A stretch of DNA of 55,426 nucleotides, from contig JAUXMV010000034.1 in NCBI GenBank assembly GCA_030683155.1, positions 1 through 55,426 of the forward strand, read 5' to 3'. How positions within the stretch are numbered: position 1 is the stretch's first letter; every line of letters begins with the position of its first letter. A model generated the notes under the pieces. It did no database searches. It had not been told where the DNA came from and was given only the letters and a program-made list of their open reading frames with translations. The position numbers and the translations under genes are program-made. This DNA comes from Bacteroidales bacterium (GTDB taxonomy: Bacteria > Bacteroidota > Bacteroidia > Bacteroidales > F082). Positions 1 through 9,094 of this stretch are shown here, in pieces.

Positions 1-189
1 GAAATTGAATTAAATGTGCTCATGGGACAATGCCTAAAGAGAAGAATTGATAACTTAGGGATTATGGAGAAAGAAGTTACTGCATGGCAGACCCATCGAA
101 ATAATAAAACAGCTAAGATAAACTGGCAGTTTACAAATACATATGCTCGAATTAAATTAGCTCGGCTATATCCGACAATTATAGATTGA
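1..189 (+). pseudogene. IS630-family transposase, C-terminal end (cut by window edge)
   Basis: The reading frame is open from base 1 to a TGA at 187-189 and gives 62 residues. The text includes VLMGQCLKRRI, the spacing WQTHRNNKTAKINWQF, and the end RIKLARLYPTI. I recognise this as the C-terminal end of IS630-type DDE transposases, where a catalytic acidic residue lies just upstream and the protein closes with a K/R-rich 'RLYP' tail. Only the tail is visible, so I cannot say whether the element is intact. I could not define a terminal inverted repeat downstream. It marks the left edge as a site of insertion-sequence activity. Confidence 0.75.
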
Positions 190-202
190 CATGACACTAG
201 GT

Positions 203-2248
203 TTATTTCTTCGATATATACTTTTGGTTTGGATTTTTCTTGGGGTTAAGTCTAAACAGTTTTTCTTCTTTAATCATTCTTGGTAAAATGTTGTTTTTTA
301 AGTACTTTTTATCACGTTTAACATGTGCTGAAATTTCCTCTATAGATCGATAATCTATTGAACAGAACTTTGTGATAAGGGATGAAAGTTCAATGAAATC
401 AAGTTTTTTTCCAGTTTTGGGAATTAATTCATCACCTAGTTCTTCTTCACTAAACAAAGTTTCAATTTTTCCTTTTGATTTTTTGTCATTTTCAATTATG
501 TTAGTAAAATCTTCATTTGAAACCGAACTATCCTCATTTGCAATTGAACTATCCTCATTTGCAATTGAACTATCCACATTTGCAATTGAACTATCCACAC
601 TTACAGGCATACTATCCACATTTACAAATGTACTATCCACATTTACAAACGTATTATCGACATTTTGTATGACAAAATGATCTTCCTTCTCGCTAATAAC
701 AAAATGATTAGGGTCGCGACGAGTATTGAGCCTGTATGTAGTCCATCTGCTTTTATTCTCAGGAATTAAATATCCATTTTTACATAGGTCTTGTAAAAGC
801 TTTGTTATTTCTGTCTTGTGTCTATAAACCAAAGGTTGAAGTCGTATGTTAGTAATTTCACCCTCTATTTGACAAAGTGCAAGAGTTGTTAGTTCATCCT
901 TACCTAAGGCTTCAACCTCCTCACCAAATAATGTCTTTAACTCGGTTAAAGTACTTTGCTGTATTGTACTAAACATGGGCATATGTAGAATAATCCTATC
1001 AGGCTCATTTTCTATTAATAAATAAGGAGTCCTCCAATGAGCATAACCCCATCCAGACATTATTTTATTTACTCCACTTCCTGCTTTTTCTGCAGAACCT
1101 ATCATTAGAAACATTTTTTGAAGTAAAACATTTCTACATTCACTTATCCCTCCCTTGTAGAATTGGAAAATTGTTACAAGTAATGTCCCAGGATTTGTAA
1201 AAATAAATTCGTCTGGTTTACATTCAATAATAATACTTCCAGGTGCACTATAATCAGTATGAATCAAGGAATTTATGAAAGCCTCTCGAATTGCAGTATG
1301 TGCCGGAGTATCATCTTTTCTAAGACCTTTTGATAGCTGGAAAGGCTTTGGAAGTCGTGAAGTTAACTTGGGATATACTAACTTATAAAACTGAAAAAGA
1401 TTGCATTCCCATGTTCCATCAGGAAAAATCCTATCAGTCCATCGAACTTCATCAATATCTGTTAGTCTCTCTCTGTAATCAGGAAAGAACTTTGGGCAGC
1501 ATTCTTCATCTATAATGCTAAGATATTTGCCAAACATTAACATTCCGGCAACAGTTGGACCCTCAATTTTCTGTTTTCTATCTTTTCTGTAACCGCCAAT
1601 TTGCATTAAAAAATCTTTATCGTCTGCAGTAGACCAGGGGTGTGAGGGACGTACTGATGCAAAAAGTTGTCGATATTGCTTTAAAGATGAATAATCTATA
1701 TCCTCCAAAGAAAATTCAGGCAAAATTCTATTGTCAGGACTAAATGAAAGGTCAGCATCGGCCAACATTCTTCGAACCTCTTCATCCTTACAAAGGTAAT
1801 CACCTTCATAATTCCGTTTGTAAGTGTTTTTAAAGGGATTAGTGGTAAGATAAACAGGTTTGTGCTTCCTCTCTGCAGGTCGTAAATTAAAGATTAAAAA
1901 AAGGTTTCCTTCAATATCAGCCACTTTGACGTCATTATTAGACAAGAGATTAGCTGATATAGTATTGGGATTATTCACATTACTCCAGAAATCTTTTTGA
2001 TATTTATCTATTTGATCTTTAGAGAGTCCATCAAAAAAAAACTTATCTTTTTTTTCAACAACTCCTAGTATTATTACACCTCCATTTGTGTTTGAAAACG
2101 CAGAGTATGTTTTCCAAAAGTCTTTTGAAAAACCACCTTTCGATGACTTAAATTCAACTTCATCTGATTCGTTTTCAGGGAGAAACTTTGAATTAAGGAT
2201 AGAAATAAAATTAGTTACTGGGTCAAATAGGTCTAGCTGGTTTTTCAT
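203..2248 (-). CDS. AlbA_2/Schlafen-type ATP-binding transcriptional regulator
   Basis: The 681-residue protein starts with an AlbA_2 (Schlafen AlbA) domain at about residues 25-165, with the family's EFKSS motif at 32-36 and a NTNGG turn at 53-57. It continues with an HATPase_c_4-like module around 315-425, showing REAFINSLIHTDY and GSAEKAGSGVNKI. In this family the module is ATP-binding and the proteins act as DNA-associated regulators or are linked to phage and stress responses; the role here is inference. Residues about 530-578 are seven 7-residue repeats of the type VDSSIAN, encoded by a 21-bp tandem repeat. A helical, basic C-terminal region (about 600-681) resembles a winged helix. It stands alone on the minus strand next to an IS630 remnant, so horizontal acquisition is plausible. 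Confidence 0.85.
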   Translation of the reverse strand: MKNQLDLFDPVTNFISILNSKFLPENESDEVEFKSSKGGFSKDFWKTYSAFSNTNGGVIILGVVEKKDKFFFDGLSKDQIDKYQKDFWSNVNNPNTISANLLSNNDVKVADIEGNLFLIFNLRPAERKHKPVYLTTNPFKNTYKRNYEGDYLCKDEEVRRMLADADLSFSPDNRILPEFSLEDIDYSSLKQYRQLFASVRPSHPWSTADDKDFLMQIGGYRKDRKQKIEGPTVAGMLMFGKYLSIIDEECCPKFFPDYRERLTDIDEVRWTDRIFPDGTWECNLFQFYKLVYPKLTSRLPKPFQLSKGLRKDDTPAHTAIREAFINSLIHTDYSAPGSIIIECKPDEFIFTNPGTLLVTIFQFYKGGISECRNVLLQKMFLMIGSAEKAGSGVNKIMSGWGYAHWRTPYLLIENEPDRIILHMPMFSTIQQSTLTELKTLFGEEVEALGKDELTTLALCQIEGEITNIRLQPLVYRHKTEITKLLQDLCKNGYLIPENKSRWTTYRLNTRRDPNHFVISEKEDHFVIQNVDNTFVNVDSTFVNVDSMPVSVDSSIANVDSSIANEDSSIANEDSSVSNEDFTNIIENDKKSKGKIETLFSEEELGDELIPKTGKKLDFIELSSLITKFCSIDYRSIEEISAHVKRDKKYLKNNILPRMIKEEKLFRLNPKKNPNQKYISKK
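513..659. repeat. Seven-copy 21-bp tandem repeat inside the AlbA_2 gene
   Basis: Seven consecutive 21-bp units start at 513, 534, 555, 576, 597, 618 and 639. Units 2 and 3 are identical; the others differ at a few positions. The unit length is a multiple of three, so copy-number change keeps the frame and adds or removes seven residues of the type VDSSIAN or VDSTFVN. The repeat forms a linker between the ATPase-like module and the C-terminal region of the encoded protein. Confidence 0.9.
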
Positions 2249-2338
2249 CTTAACAATTATCAGAAATGGAAATAATTAACAATATTCTGTACTTTTGTTG
2301 TTGTCATGTTCGTATTATATTAATACGCTGTTTAACTT

Positions 2339-2959
2339 CTAATATTCGCCCCAAACTCTTGTAAATTCAAGATTTTCGATAATTAAAGAACCAAGATTGA
2401 TGTAAATTATCTCATCTACATAGCTCGTTGATTTTAATGCTTTTTCTAATGTAGGATAATCGATAAGCCATTCTCCTGAAGGAAAAACAAATGAGTCTCT
2501 TGTAGCGTAATTGATAACATTTCCTGAAAGAATGTACTTTTTCCCATCTACAAGCTTTTGTGCAACATCCTTATTTACTTTCGCAAAAACCTGAAATGTT
2601 AAATCGTAAGAATCTGAAACCTTTTTTAACTTATGGCTGCCATGGTGAAACTTGACAACGTAATCTCCGTCCGGATATGGAGCCATCTGTTCAAAACGCA
2701 CCTCAACTTCGCTTAGGAAGTTAATTGAATCGTTTGTCATAAATGAATAGAACTCGAGAATAAACATTTTTCTACAAGCATCTATTTTGATGTCATTATT
2801 GAAGCAATCATGATGCTGCAAAAAGAAGTTATCGAGGAATATTTTTAACTCTGCCTCTTTTTTCTTTATAGGTTCATTGTTTGAAATTGCTGTTTGGTTG
2901 TTTAGTTGATGACATCCAAGCATGATAAAAGAGAATATGACAATTAAAACACCTTTCAT
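2339..2959 (-). CDS. Hypothetical lipoprotein
   Basis: The 206-residue protein begins with a short basic n-region and hydrophobic stretch ending in the lipobox-like MLGC (Cys16), so it is probably lipid-anchored after signal peptidase II cleavage. The mature part is hydrophilic with no family I recognise. It contains a Cys pair in CFNNDIKIDAC (about residues 52-62) and a C-terminal segment rich in aromatic and beta-type residues. It sits 50 bp downstream of another unknown gene on the same strand, which could be co-transcribed. No -7 box of the local type is evident directly upstream. Confidence 0.6.
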   Translation of the reverse strand: MKGVLIVIFSFIMLGCHQLNNQTAISNNEPIKKKEAELKIFLDNFFLQHHDCFNNDIKIDACRKMFILEFYSFMTNDSINFLSEVEVRFEQMAPYPDGDYVVKFHHGSHKLKKVSDSYDLTFQVFAKVNKDVAQKLVDGKKYILSGNVINYATRDSFVFPSGEWLIDYPTLEKALKSTSYVDEIIYINLGSLIIENLEFTRVWGEY

Positions 2960-3009
2960 AACTAATTGATTTAATGTTAAATAATGATTGTTTTATATTC
3001 AAAATCGAA

Positions 3010-3462
3010 TTAAATTAATACGCTTAATAAATAATAGACTAGAGTTGAAGTTGTCATTGCAAATAAAACAAGAACCATACAGCCGGAAGTGTTGATTGCT
3101 TTCTTAACATCTTCAATTTGTTCATTACTTAAAACTTTGCCTAGAACAAGCAAATAATCTTGAATATGGCCCTCAAGAATTGAATTAGAACCAAATGATC
3201 CGGTTGCATTTGATGCAGTTATTGTGATTGTGGTAGTTTTTCCATCATTATTTTTGAGTGACATATCAATTATAACAGGATTTATTCCGCTCATTACCGG
3301 AAAATGATATGTATTAAAAACCTCATTGATGTCATTTTTCCTCAAAACATACTTACCAGGGAGGTCTTTAAAAATTTTCATAATAGCATCTTTTACCTCA
3401 GTAATTGGATAATCTATTGTAATCTCTTTTTGACCCCTTTGAATTGTTCCTGCTAAACTCAT
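3010..3462 (-). CDS. Hypothetical protein with a C-terminal membrane anchor
   Basis: The 150-residue protein has no N-terminal signal peptide. It has a predicted soluble alpha/beta part: residues 14-35 resemble the first strand and helix of SRPBCC-like folds (IDYPITEVKDAIMKIFKDL), followed by beta-type segments with a Thr-rich strand TTTITITASN. The last ~25 residues are hydrophobic and would serve as a tail anchor. The C-terminal membrane segment suggests a cytoplasm-facing membrane protein. I do not recognise the family, and SRPBCC-likeness is a guess from the pattern. It is upstream of the lipoprotein gene on the same strand. Confidence 0.5.
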   Translation of the reverse strand: MSLAGTIQRGQKEITIDYPITEVKDAIMKIFKDLPGKYVLRKNDINEVFNTYHFPVMSGINPVIIDMSLKNNDGKTTTITITASNATGSFGSNSILEGHIQDYLLVLGKVLSNEQIEDVKKAINTSGCMVLVLFAMTTSTLVYYLLSVLI

Positions 3463-3582
3463 TTTATTTGATTTAATTATTAAAAACTGTGAACCCTTTT
3501 ATCAGGCCACATAGTAATATTTTTTTTGTTTTTTGCAATTTACCCAGTTTAGGACAAGCTTCAATGCCCCTCACGATCCTTT

Positions 3583-4041
3583 TTAAGTTTTCCATTCTGA
3601 TATCCTAACTGATCTACCTTTTTTGTAAACTGTTTCCTGTTTCAGAAAAATACCTGTTGTCGCGTCAAAATCTCTACTTGGCATGTTTTGTTCCTCTGAT
3701 TGTTGTTATTTTTACTGTTGTTTTTGTTCCTCATAAGCTGCTCCAGATTCATCTACCTTTCCCGAAACTTAATTTTGATCTTTTACTTAATCTGAAGGTT
3801 TATCCTTAAATCCCCCCACCACCTATAACCAGTCATTCAATATTAAGTCGGGATAAAACTTAGTGATCCTATTCAAAACATCATTACTTAGTGATTTTGA
3901 AATAGCGCCTATATAGCCTTTTGACACACCAATCTTTTCATTAAAATCTTTGTGTTTGATGTTGTTGCATTTCAAGTATTCTATGTGTCTTTCTTTAACT
4001 GCCATGTAAAAAAGTACATCATTTAAATTATTGCAAAACAA
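3583..4041 (-). pseudogene. Decayed XRE-type (phage repressor-like) regulator
   Basis: The first ~72 codons encode an XRE-like helix-turn-helix: IEYLKCNNIKHKDFNEKIG, then VSKGYIGAISKSLS, then the FYPDLILNDWL ending. In Bacteroidota repressors of this kind the equivalent segment is followed by 'LTGEG' and a longer C-terminal domain. Here a TAG follows at once, yet the same frame continues with protein-like text (for example GKVDESGAAYEEQKQQ and MPSRDFDATTGIFLKQ), interrupted by six stops in total and ending at 3583. The better start may be the internal Met at 4005. I read this as a disabled repressor; the HTH part alone could still be expressed as a 60-72-residue peptide. Confidence 0.45.
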
Positions 4042-4758
4042 TTATATTTAATTCAGCACATTACGTTTGTTAATAATCTCAACAGTCAAAAAAAGTTACT
4101 TAAAATCGGCTGATAAAAATATCAAAATAAAATGAATAAACAAAGAACTAACATTTATTTTTTAAAATCAACGCTGACAATTAACAGTTCACTATTCTCA
4201 ACCAAGGATTTACCTGCGTAAGATTCATTTTCACAAAAAAGTAAAAAAACATGTTATCAAAGACCTTGGGGTGAGAAAAATTAACAGCTTTTATCATAAT
4301 TTGATTCTTCGATTAAAGCCTTGGCAATGCAAACGACTTATCAAAGAATACCTACCAAATCTGGAATTATGGTGCATTTGATATACCCAAAAAGCTCCCA
4401 ACCTTTTTATAAACTATGTTAACTTAGAGATAAGTGAAAAAGTGGTTTTTAAATTATTTGAAAGAAGAGTAATTAAAAGAGTGTTTCTGAACCACCAGAT
4501 GTTTCTATGGATAGAGTTGCAAACTTAGCAAGAAATTCCTTTCTAGAAATCCGAACAGCCACCGAGCTTTCGGTCTGATTCTATAAGATGATTCATAAGT
4601 CTCATGGCATGTCATCTTTAAAAAGATGATGCTAAAATTATTCTTTTTAAACCCATACTGTCTAGATAAACTCAACCCACTAATCAAACAATAAATACTC
4701 AAGTAAGACCAACAGGCGATTCTTTTTTATCTAATTTTCTTTCAATTCTAAAATGAAG
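4042..4758. other. Gene-poor spacer, about 0.7 kb
   Basis: I see no convincing coding sequence here. A 65-codon minus-strand frame at 4505-4702 has no recognisable content. The sequence is AT-rich and lies between the decayed regulator and the first chromosomal-core gene. It may contain degraded accessory DNA. Confidence 0.5.
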
Positions 4759-4766
4759 TATATTTG
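4759..4766 (+). promoter_or_regulatory. -7 box TATATTTG before the GNAT-like gene
   Basis: It matches the Bacteroidota -7 consensus TAnnTTTG and lies 19 bases before the ATG at 4786. No clear -33 TTG is present at the usual spacing. Confidence 0.5.
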
Positions 4767-4785
4767 AACTTAATATTAACTTAAT

Positions 4786-5916
4786 ATGAGAGCAAATTTA
4801 CTTGTCAAAAAAGTTGAATCATCCAAGCTGCTTCGACAATTTATTTTTCTGCCCGAAAAGATTCATGCTGACCATAAGCAATGGGTTCACCCTTTATATT
4901 TTGATGATAAAGTCTTTTTTGACGAGAAGAAGAACAAATCTTTCTTAACCGCTGACACTATTCTACTTCTCGCCTATCAGGACAACAAGGCTGTCGGTAG
5001 AATCATGGGAATCATTAACAACAGGTATAATGAAGTTCATCATGAAAAAAATGCAAGATTTTGCTTTTTGGATTGCTATGAGGATATCGAAATTGCAAAA
5101 GTTCTGATTGAAGAAGTTGAACACTGGGCAAGAAACAAGGGTATGGAGAAACTTGTTGGTCCGTTGGGCTTCTCTGATAAAGATCCACAAGGCATGTTAA
5201 TTGAGGGCTTTGATGAAAAAGTTGTGATTGCTACCAACTACAATTATCCCTGGATGCCATCATATATTGAGCAGCTTGGATTTATGAAAGAGGTAGATCT
5301 TGTTTCCTATCTGATTAAAATACCTGAAGTAATCCCACCCTTCCTTGACAGAATTTACCAACGGGCTGCTAGAAATCCGGATATAATTATCAGAGAATTC
5401 TCGAAGAAAAAGGAACTTAAGCCATGGGTAGTGCCAATTTTTCAATTAATCAATGAAGCTTACAAACATATTTATGGTTTTATCCCACTGGAAGAGACGG
5501 AAATAATATCCTATGCCAAAAGATATCTGCCTATTTTAGATCCACATTTCGTAAAAGTAATAACGGATAAGAATGATAAAGTCATCGCATTTATAATTAG
5601 CATGCCCGAATTAAGCGATGGAATCAGAAAAGCTAAAGGAAGAATATTTCCTTTTGGCTGGTACCACATCCTTACAGCCGGAAAAAAAGCACGCCTGCTC
5701 ACATTGCTCCTTGGGGCAGTTGATCCTAAATGGCGTGGAAAAGGACTTGATGTGATTCTTGGAGTAAGTATCCTTAAAACAGCCATAAAAAATGATATGG
5801 AAAATATGGACAGTCATCTGATTCTCGAAAATAACAGCATAATGCGCGCTGAATATATTCGTTATGAAGGCAGATTACACAAAAGATACAGGATTTTCAG
5901 CAAACCAATATCGTAA
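4786..5916 (+). CDS. GNAT-superfamily acetyltransferase-like protein
   Basis: The 376-residue cytosolic protein has the layout of a Bacteroidota family annotated as GNAT-like. Strand text in the N-terminal half (ILLAYQDNKAVGRIMGIIN, residues about 60-80, then ARNKGMEKLVGPLGFS) fits an acetyltransferase core. A later motif, WRGKGLD at about residues 311-317, fits the acetyl-CoA pyrophosphate-binding R/Q-x-x-G-x-G. The family is roughly twice the size of a single GNAT domain, which suggests two fused domains. The substrate is unknown. The gene is monocistronic and is followed by a converging gene on the other strand. Confidence 0.6.
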   Translation: MRANLLVKKVESSKLLRQFIFLPEKIHADHKQWVHPLYFDDKVFFDEKKNKSFLTADTILLLAYQDNKAVGRIMGIINNRYNEVHHEKNARFCFLDCYEDIEIAKVLIEEVEHWARNKGMEKLVGPLGFSDKDPQGMLIEGFDEKVVIATNYNYPWMPSYIEQLGFMKEVDLVSYLIKIPEVIPPFLDRIYQRAARNPDIIIREFSKKKELKPWVVPIFQLINEAYKHIYGFIPLEETEIISYAKRYLPILDPHFVKVITDKNDKVIAFIISMPELSDGIRKAKGRIFPFGWYHILTAGKKARLLTLLLGAVDPKWRGKGLDVILGVSILKTAIKNDMENMDSHLILENNSIMRAEYIRYEGRLHKRYRIFSKPIS

Positions 5917-6009
5917 ATTCAGTCTTCTTCTAAACAATAAAATATATTTAACAAGCTTTAAATCAATTTATTGCACCTTATTTACCTTAGCCAGGGATTA
6001 CTTTTTTTG

Positions 6010-8916
6010 CTATTCAATCATCAGTTTAGTCCATTCTATGTTACTCCCTGCTCTGGCTTGAATAAAATAAACTCCTGAAGACAGATTCTCCAGATTTATT
6101 TCATCTCCTGTATTAATATTTCTGAACATTGCTATCTCTTGCCCGGAAAGATTGAATAACCGAATTTCAGAGAATCTCCTTATTTCAGAATAACGAACAG
6201 TAAATTTGCCCTTTCCAGGATTTGGATATAGCTTAAAATCTGATTTTTCACTGTTGCTTGTCTGCAAACCAACTGTTGGCCCAACCCTGATGCCAGTGAT
6301 ATAGAGTGGGTTGCCTCTGAAACTAAATGACTCAAAAGCGATCTGAACATCTGCTTGACCAGTCCATGGACTAATGTCCAAAGTGATACAATCAGCGCCA
6401 TAACCTGCTCCGCACCAGTCTGTTGGAACTTCTGGAACGAATCCTTCAACCAATGGATGTGTAGCAAAATTACCACTGCCATTATCAGCATTCTGATATA
6501 GTCGCGTCCAGGATTGTCCACAATTATCTGAAATATAAACAATTAATGAGTCAGAAACATCTGTTCTCCTGCGTGCATGTGCATGTTTGAAAGTAAGCTG
6601 CATCTGATTGTAACCTCTTAAATCAAAAGGTGGTGTAATCAAACGATCTCTTTGTCCAACAGAACCAACATAAGTCATGAAATCAAGTTGGGCAGCAACA
6701 GTAGTTTCATTCAAACCACCAACATGGGTAAGTTCCCAGGTCTTTTTATTATCTGGATTAACTATGGTCCAGTAATTTTCGCTGAAAGTTTCAGATTCAA
6801 AAAATTCAGCAAAAGGAACATCTCTCCCTCCTACTCTTATGAAGTTAAATTCCGTTAAATCAGCCTCTCCATTAAGATTAGCTGCAGTAAGCTTAACTGT
6901 GTAATCGCCTTGCTCATGAAACACAACCTGAGGATTTTGCGAAAAAGCATCGGTGCCATTTACAAATGATATGGTTGAAGGAATAATCTCCCACTCCCAC
7001 GCTCTTGGCATATAAAGGGATTGATCAAACAAGTTTACCTGACCACCTGTGCAAATTAAATTTTTGTCAGCGGCAAAAGCAACATCAGGCAATAAGGTTG
7101 AACTTACTGTTATTAAAGAATTTTTTGTGATAGTGTTTGTGCCAAACTGATTCGTTACAGTCAAACTTACGTTGAAAACCCCTTCATTGTTAAACGTAAT
7201 TCCTGCCGGATTTTGATCCGTCGATTGTTGTGGAATACCACCTTCAAAAATCCAGTTCCATTCCTGAGGTATTCCAATTGACTTATCAGAAAAATTGATG
7301 CTTTCTCCAAGCGGGATCAAAGTCTCGTTTACAGCAAAATCAGCGATCGGTTCAAATGGGATACGCAAATAGGCCCACCATGTTCCCCAACGGTCGCCTG
7401 ATGAAGGAAGTTCTGCATACTGTTGAATGGTCCAAAAATCAACACTGTTAACAGGATCGAGCATGGTTGCTGAATAATCACCCCAACGGTTGCGCCCACT
7501 GCCAAAAGTTTTGTAGTAAGGCGCTAAACCGTCTTTAAATTGAAAAGGAGCGCGTGTTGTGTTAAGTGGGTCAAAATGAGCGCGATAGGCATATCCGGCG
7601 CTCGCATATTGATTTTCAGAAAAAATATTAAATCCAATCAACATATCTTCAAACTGATTCAAAGCAAGTGATGCAAATGCATACGACATCTCTCCAGTTG
7701 GATCATCGACACGACCATGTTGAATAATTTCGCCTGTTGGGCTGATATTCCACCATTGTACAGAAGTGCGCTGAGGGTTGTTTGCAGGCAGGAAAATATG
7801 ATGTGTTGCCCAAAGTTTGTTGTTACGAAAAACAACGTTTTCCATTCTGTGGTCAACTGCATTGATTGTTTCATTTGAGCCGAGCTGAGGTAAAAAATCT
7901 CCGCTTCCGCCAACATAACCGGCCCATGGCTGAGGAATGCCTATGTGACCTGTTAAGGAAAATACTGGATTATTGATTTCACCACTAACTTTAAACAAAC
8001 TGATATAGCCCATGCCACCCTGATTGCCATCGGCTGAAGAAATCAGATATACATTTTCTTCATGAGCATCATATGTGACAGCAGGAACAAGCGTAAAACC
8101 CCGATTTGTTGCAAAGCGATCGAATTGAGGAGTAGCTTCTCCGTTATACATTGCATGCTTGTCGAACACATAAACAGTGCTATAAAATCCACCTCCAAAC
8201 ATATTGCCTGAAACAACAATCCAGTTTTTGTTGAATCCCATGCTTGGATAATCAAACCAAACGATATTCTCAGGGTCTGCAATATAGGAATAAAGGTACC
8301 AGGTTCCGGTTGGATCTGAAGTTGCAGAAACACCCATATAAATTCGGGAACTTCCTGGCTGACTGCCGGCGCAAGTCACAAAAACCCATCTGTCTTCTTC
8401 AAAGTCATATTGAATCTTTGGATCGAATGTACCGCTGCCCGGCAAACTTGCCCAGAAAACACCAAGTGAAACTGTTGATATTTCTGTTCCATCGCGATGT
8501 TGAACTCTAACCTGCGTGTTCAAAGTAACCATCAGGTGATCAGGCCCGGGAGCTCCGTTCACATCCGGAGGAATAGAATTACCTGTGTCGTATAAACCCA
8601 TGAAAGTTGTATCAGGCGCAGGTGAAACTTCTTTCATCATTTGTGGATTATTTTGATCTGCAGGCTGTGACCCTGTAAAAAGAATTTTTTCGGGTGCTAC
8701 ATCAAAAACCGGTTTGTAAATTACCGGATTTGGCTTTCTAAGTCGCATAAGCTCAGAAGAACCGTTTCTTTCTTCTTCAGCAATTATTTCCTTAAAAGTA
8801 ATTTCAGAAAAAGCTTCAGCAACACCTCTAAAATGCTTTTGCTGAGCTTCTTGCGAAATCACTGAAATTTGTTTGATTAGCAGGACTGCCAGCAGAATGA
8901 GATAACGTAGTTTCAT
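6010..8916 (-). CDS. T9SS type A cargo with PKD domains and a MAM-like domain
   Basis: The 968-residue protein has a Sec signal peptide (1-22, ending ISQ). A large N-terminal region (about 60-520) is rich in W, G and beta-type text and is probably a propeller-like fold. Two PKD-like domains follow: about 522-604 (WNWIFEGG) and 608-693. A jelly-roll/MAM-like domain lies at about 695-885 (LITPPFDLRG, SWTRLYQN), and the T9SS type A C-terminal domain is at about 892-968 (LYPNPGKGKF, SGVYFIQA). It should cross the outer membrane by the type IX system and be released or attached to the surface. A -7 box lies just upstream. Its C-terminal half is paralogous to the next gene's. The N-terminal catalytic or binding role is unknown. 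Confidence 0.85.
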   Translation of the reverse strand: MKLRYLILLAVLLIKQISVISQEAQQKHFRGVAEAFSEITFKEIIAEEERNGSSELMRLRKPNPVIYKPVFDVAPEKILFTGSQPADQNNPQMMKEVSPAPDTTFMGLYDTGNSIPPDVNGAPGPDHLMVTLNTQVRVQHRDGTEISTVSLGVFWASLPGSGTFDPKIQYDFEEDRWVFVTCAGSQPGSSRIYMGVSATSDPTGTWYLYSYIADPENIVWFDYPSMGFNKNWIVVSGNMFGGGFYSTVYVFDKHAMYNGEATPQFDRFATNRGFTLVPAVTYDAHEENVYLISSADGNQGGMGYISLFKVSGEINNPVFSLTGHIGIPQPWAGYVGGSGDFLPQLGSNETINAVDHRMENVVFRNNKLWATHHIFLPANNPQRTSVQWWNISPTGEIIQHGRVDDPTGEMSYAFASLALNQFEDMLIGFNIFSENQYASAGYAYRAHFDPLNTTRAPFQFKDGLAPYYKTFGSGRNRWGDYSATMLDPVNSVDFWTIQQYAELPSSGDRWGTWWAYLRIPFEPIADFAVNETLIPLGESINFSDKSIGIPQEWNWIFEGGIPQQSTDQNPAGITFNNEGVFNVSLTVTNQFGTNTITKNSLITVSSTLLPDVAFAADKNLICTGGQVNLFDQSLYMPRAWEWEIIPSTISFVNGTDAFSQNPQVVFHEQGDYTVKLTAANLNGEADLTEFNFIRVGGRDVPFAEFFESETFSENYWTIVNPDNKKTWELTHVGGLNETTVAAQLDFMTYVGSVGQRDRLITPPFDLRGYNQMQLTFKHAHARRRTDVSDSLIVYISDNCGQSWTRLYQNADNGSGNFATHPLVEGFVPEVPTDWCGAGYGADCITLDISPWTGQADVQIAFESFSFRGNPLYITGIRVGPTVGLQTSNSEKSDFKLYPNPGKGKFTVRYSEIRRFSEIRLFNLSGQEIAMFRNINTGDEINLENLSSGVYFIQARAGSNIEWTKLMIE

Positions 8917-8940
8917 GTCTTATACCTTATATATGAAGTG

Positions 8941-8948
8941 CAAATATA
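8941..8948 (-). promoter_or_regulatory. -7 box TATATTTG for the 968-residue cargo gene
   Basis: The minus-strand sequence TATATTTGC matches the Bacteroidota -7 element and lies 24 bases before the ATG at 8916. No good -33 TTG is visible. Confidence 0.5.
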
Positions 8949-9094
8949 GCATTAGTTTAAAAGTATGGGTAAGCACTATCATTTGTTTTATCAAATGAAC
9001 AGCTTTTCCCTTAAGTTCACCTGAAAAGAACAAATGTTTCAGCATCAATTGTAGCGAAAATCCTTTTTAGAAAAAGTCGATTTTCCTTTAATTC

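Noticed and set aside
372-680. 102-codon plus-strand frame with regular repeats
   Set aside because: It is the antisense shadow of the 21-bp repeat of the AlbA_2 gene; the periodic repeat keeps several frames open.
2290-2297. TACTTTTG match to the -7 box on the plus strand
   Set aside because: No plus-strand gene follows it; the next genes are on the minus strand, so it is a chance match.
4505-4702. 65-codon minus-strand frame in the spacer
   Set aside because: No recognisable domain, no promoter or neighbour support, and no sign of coding bias.
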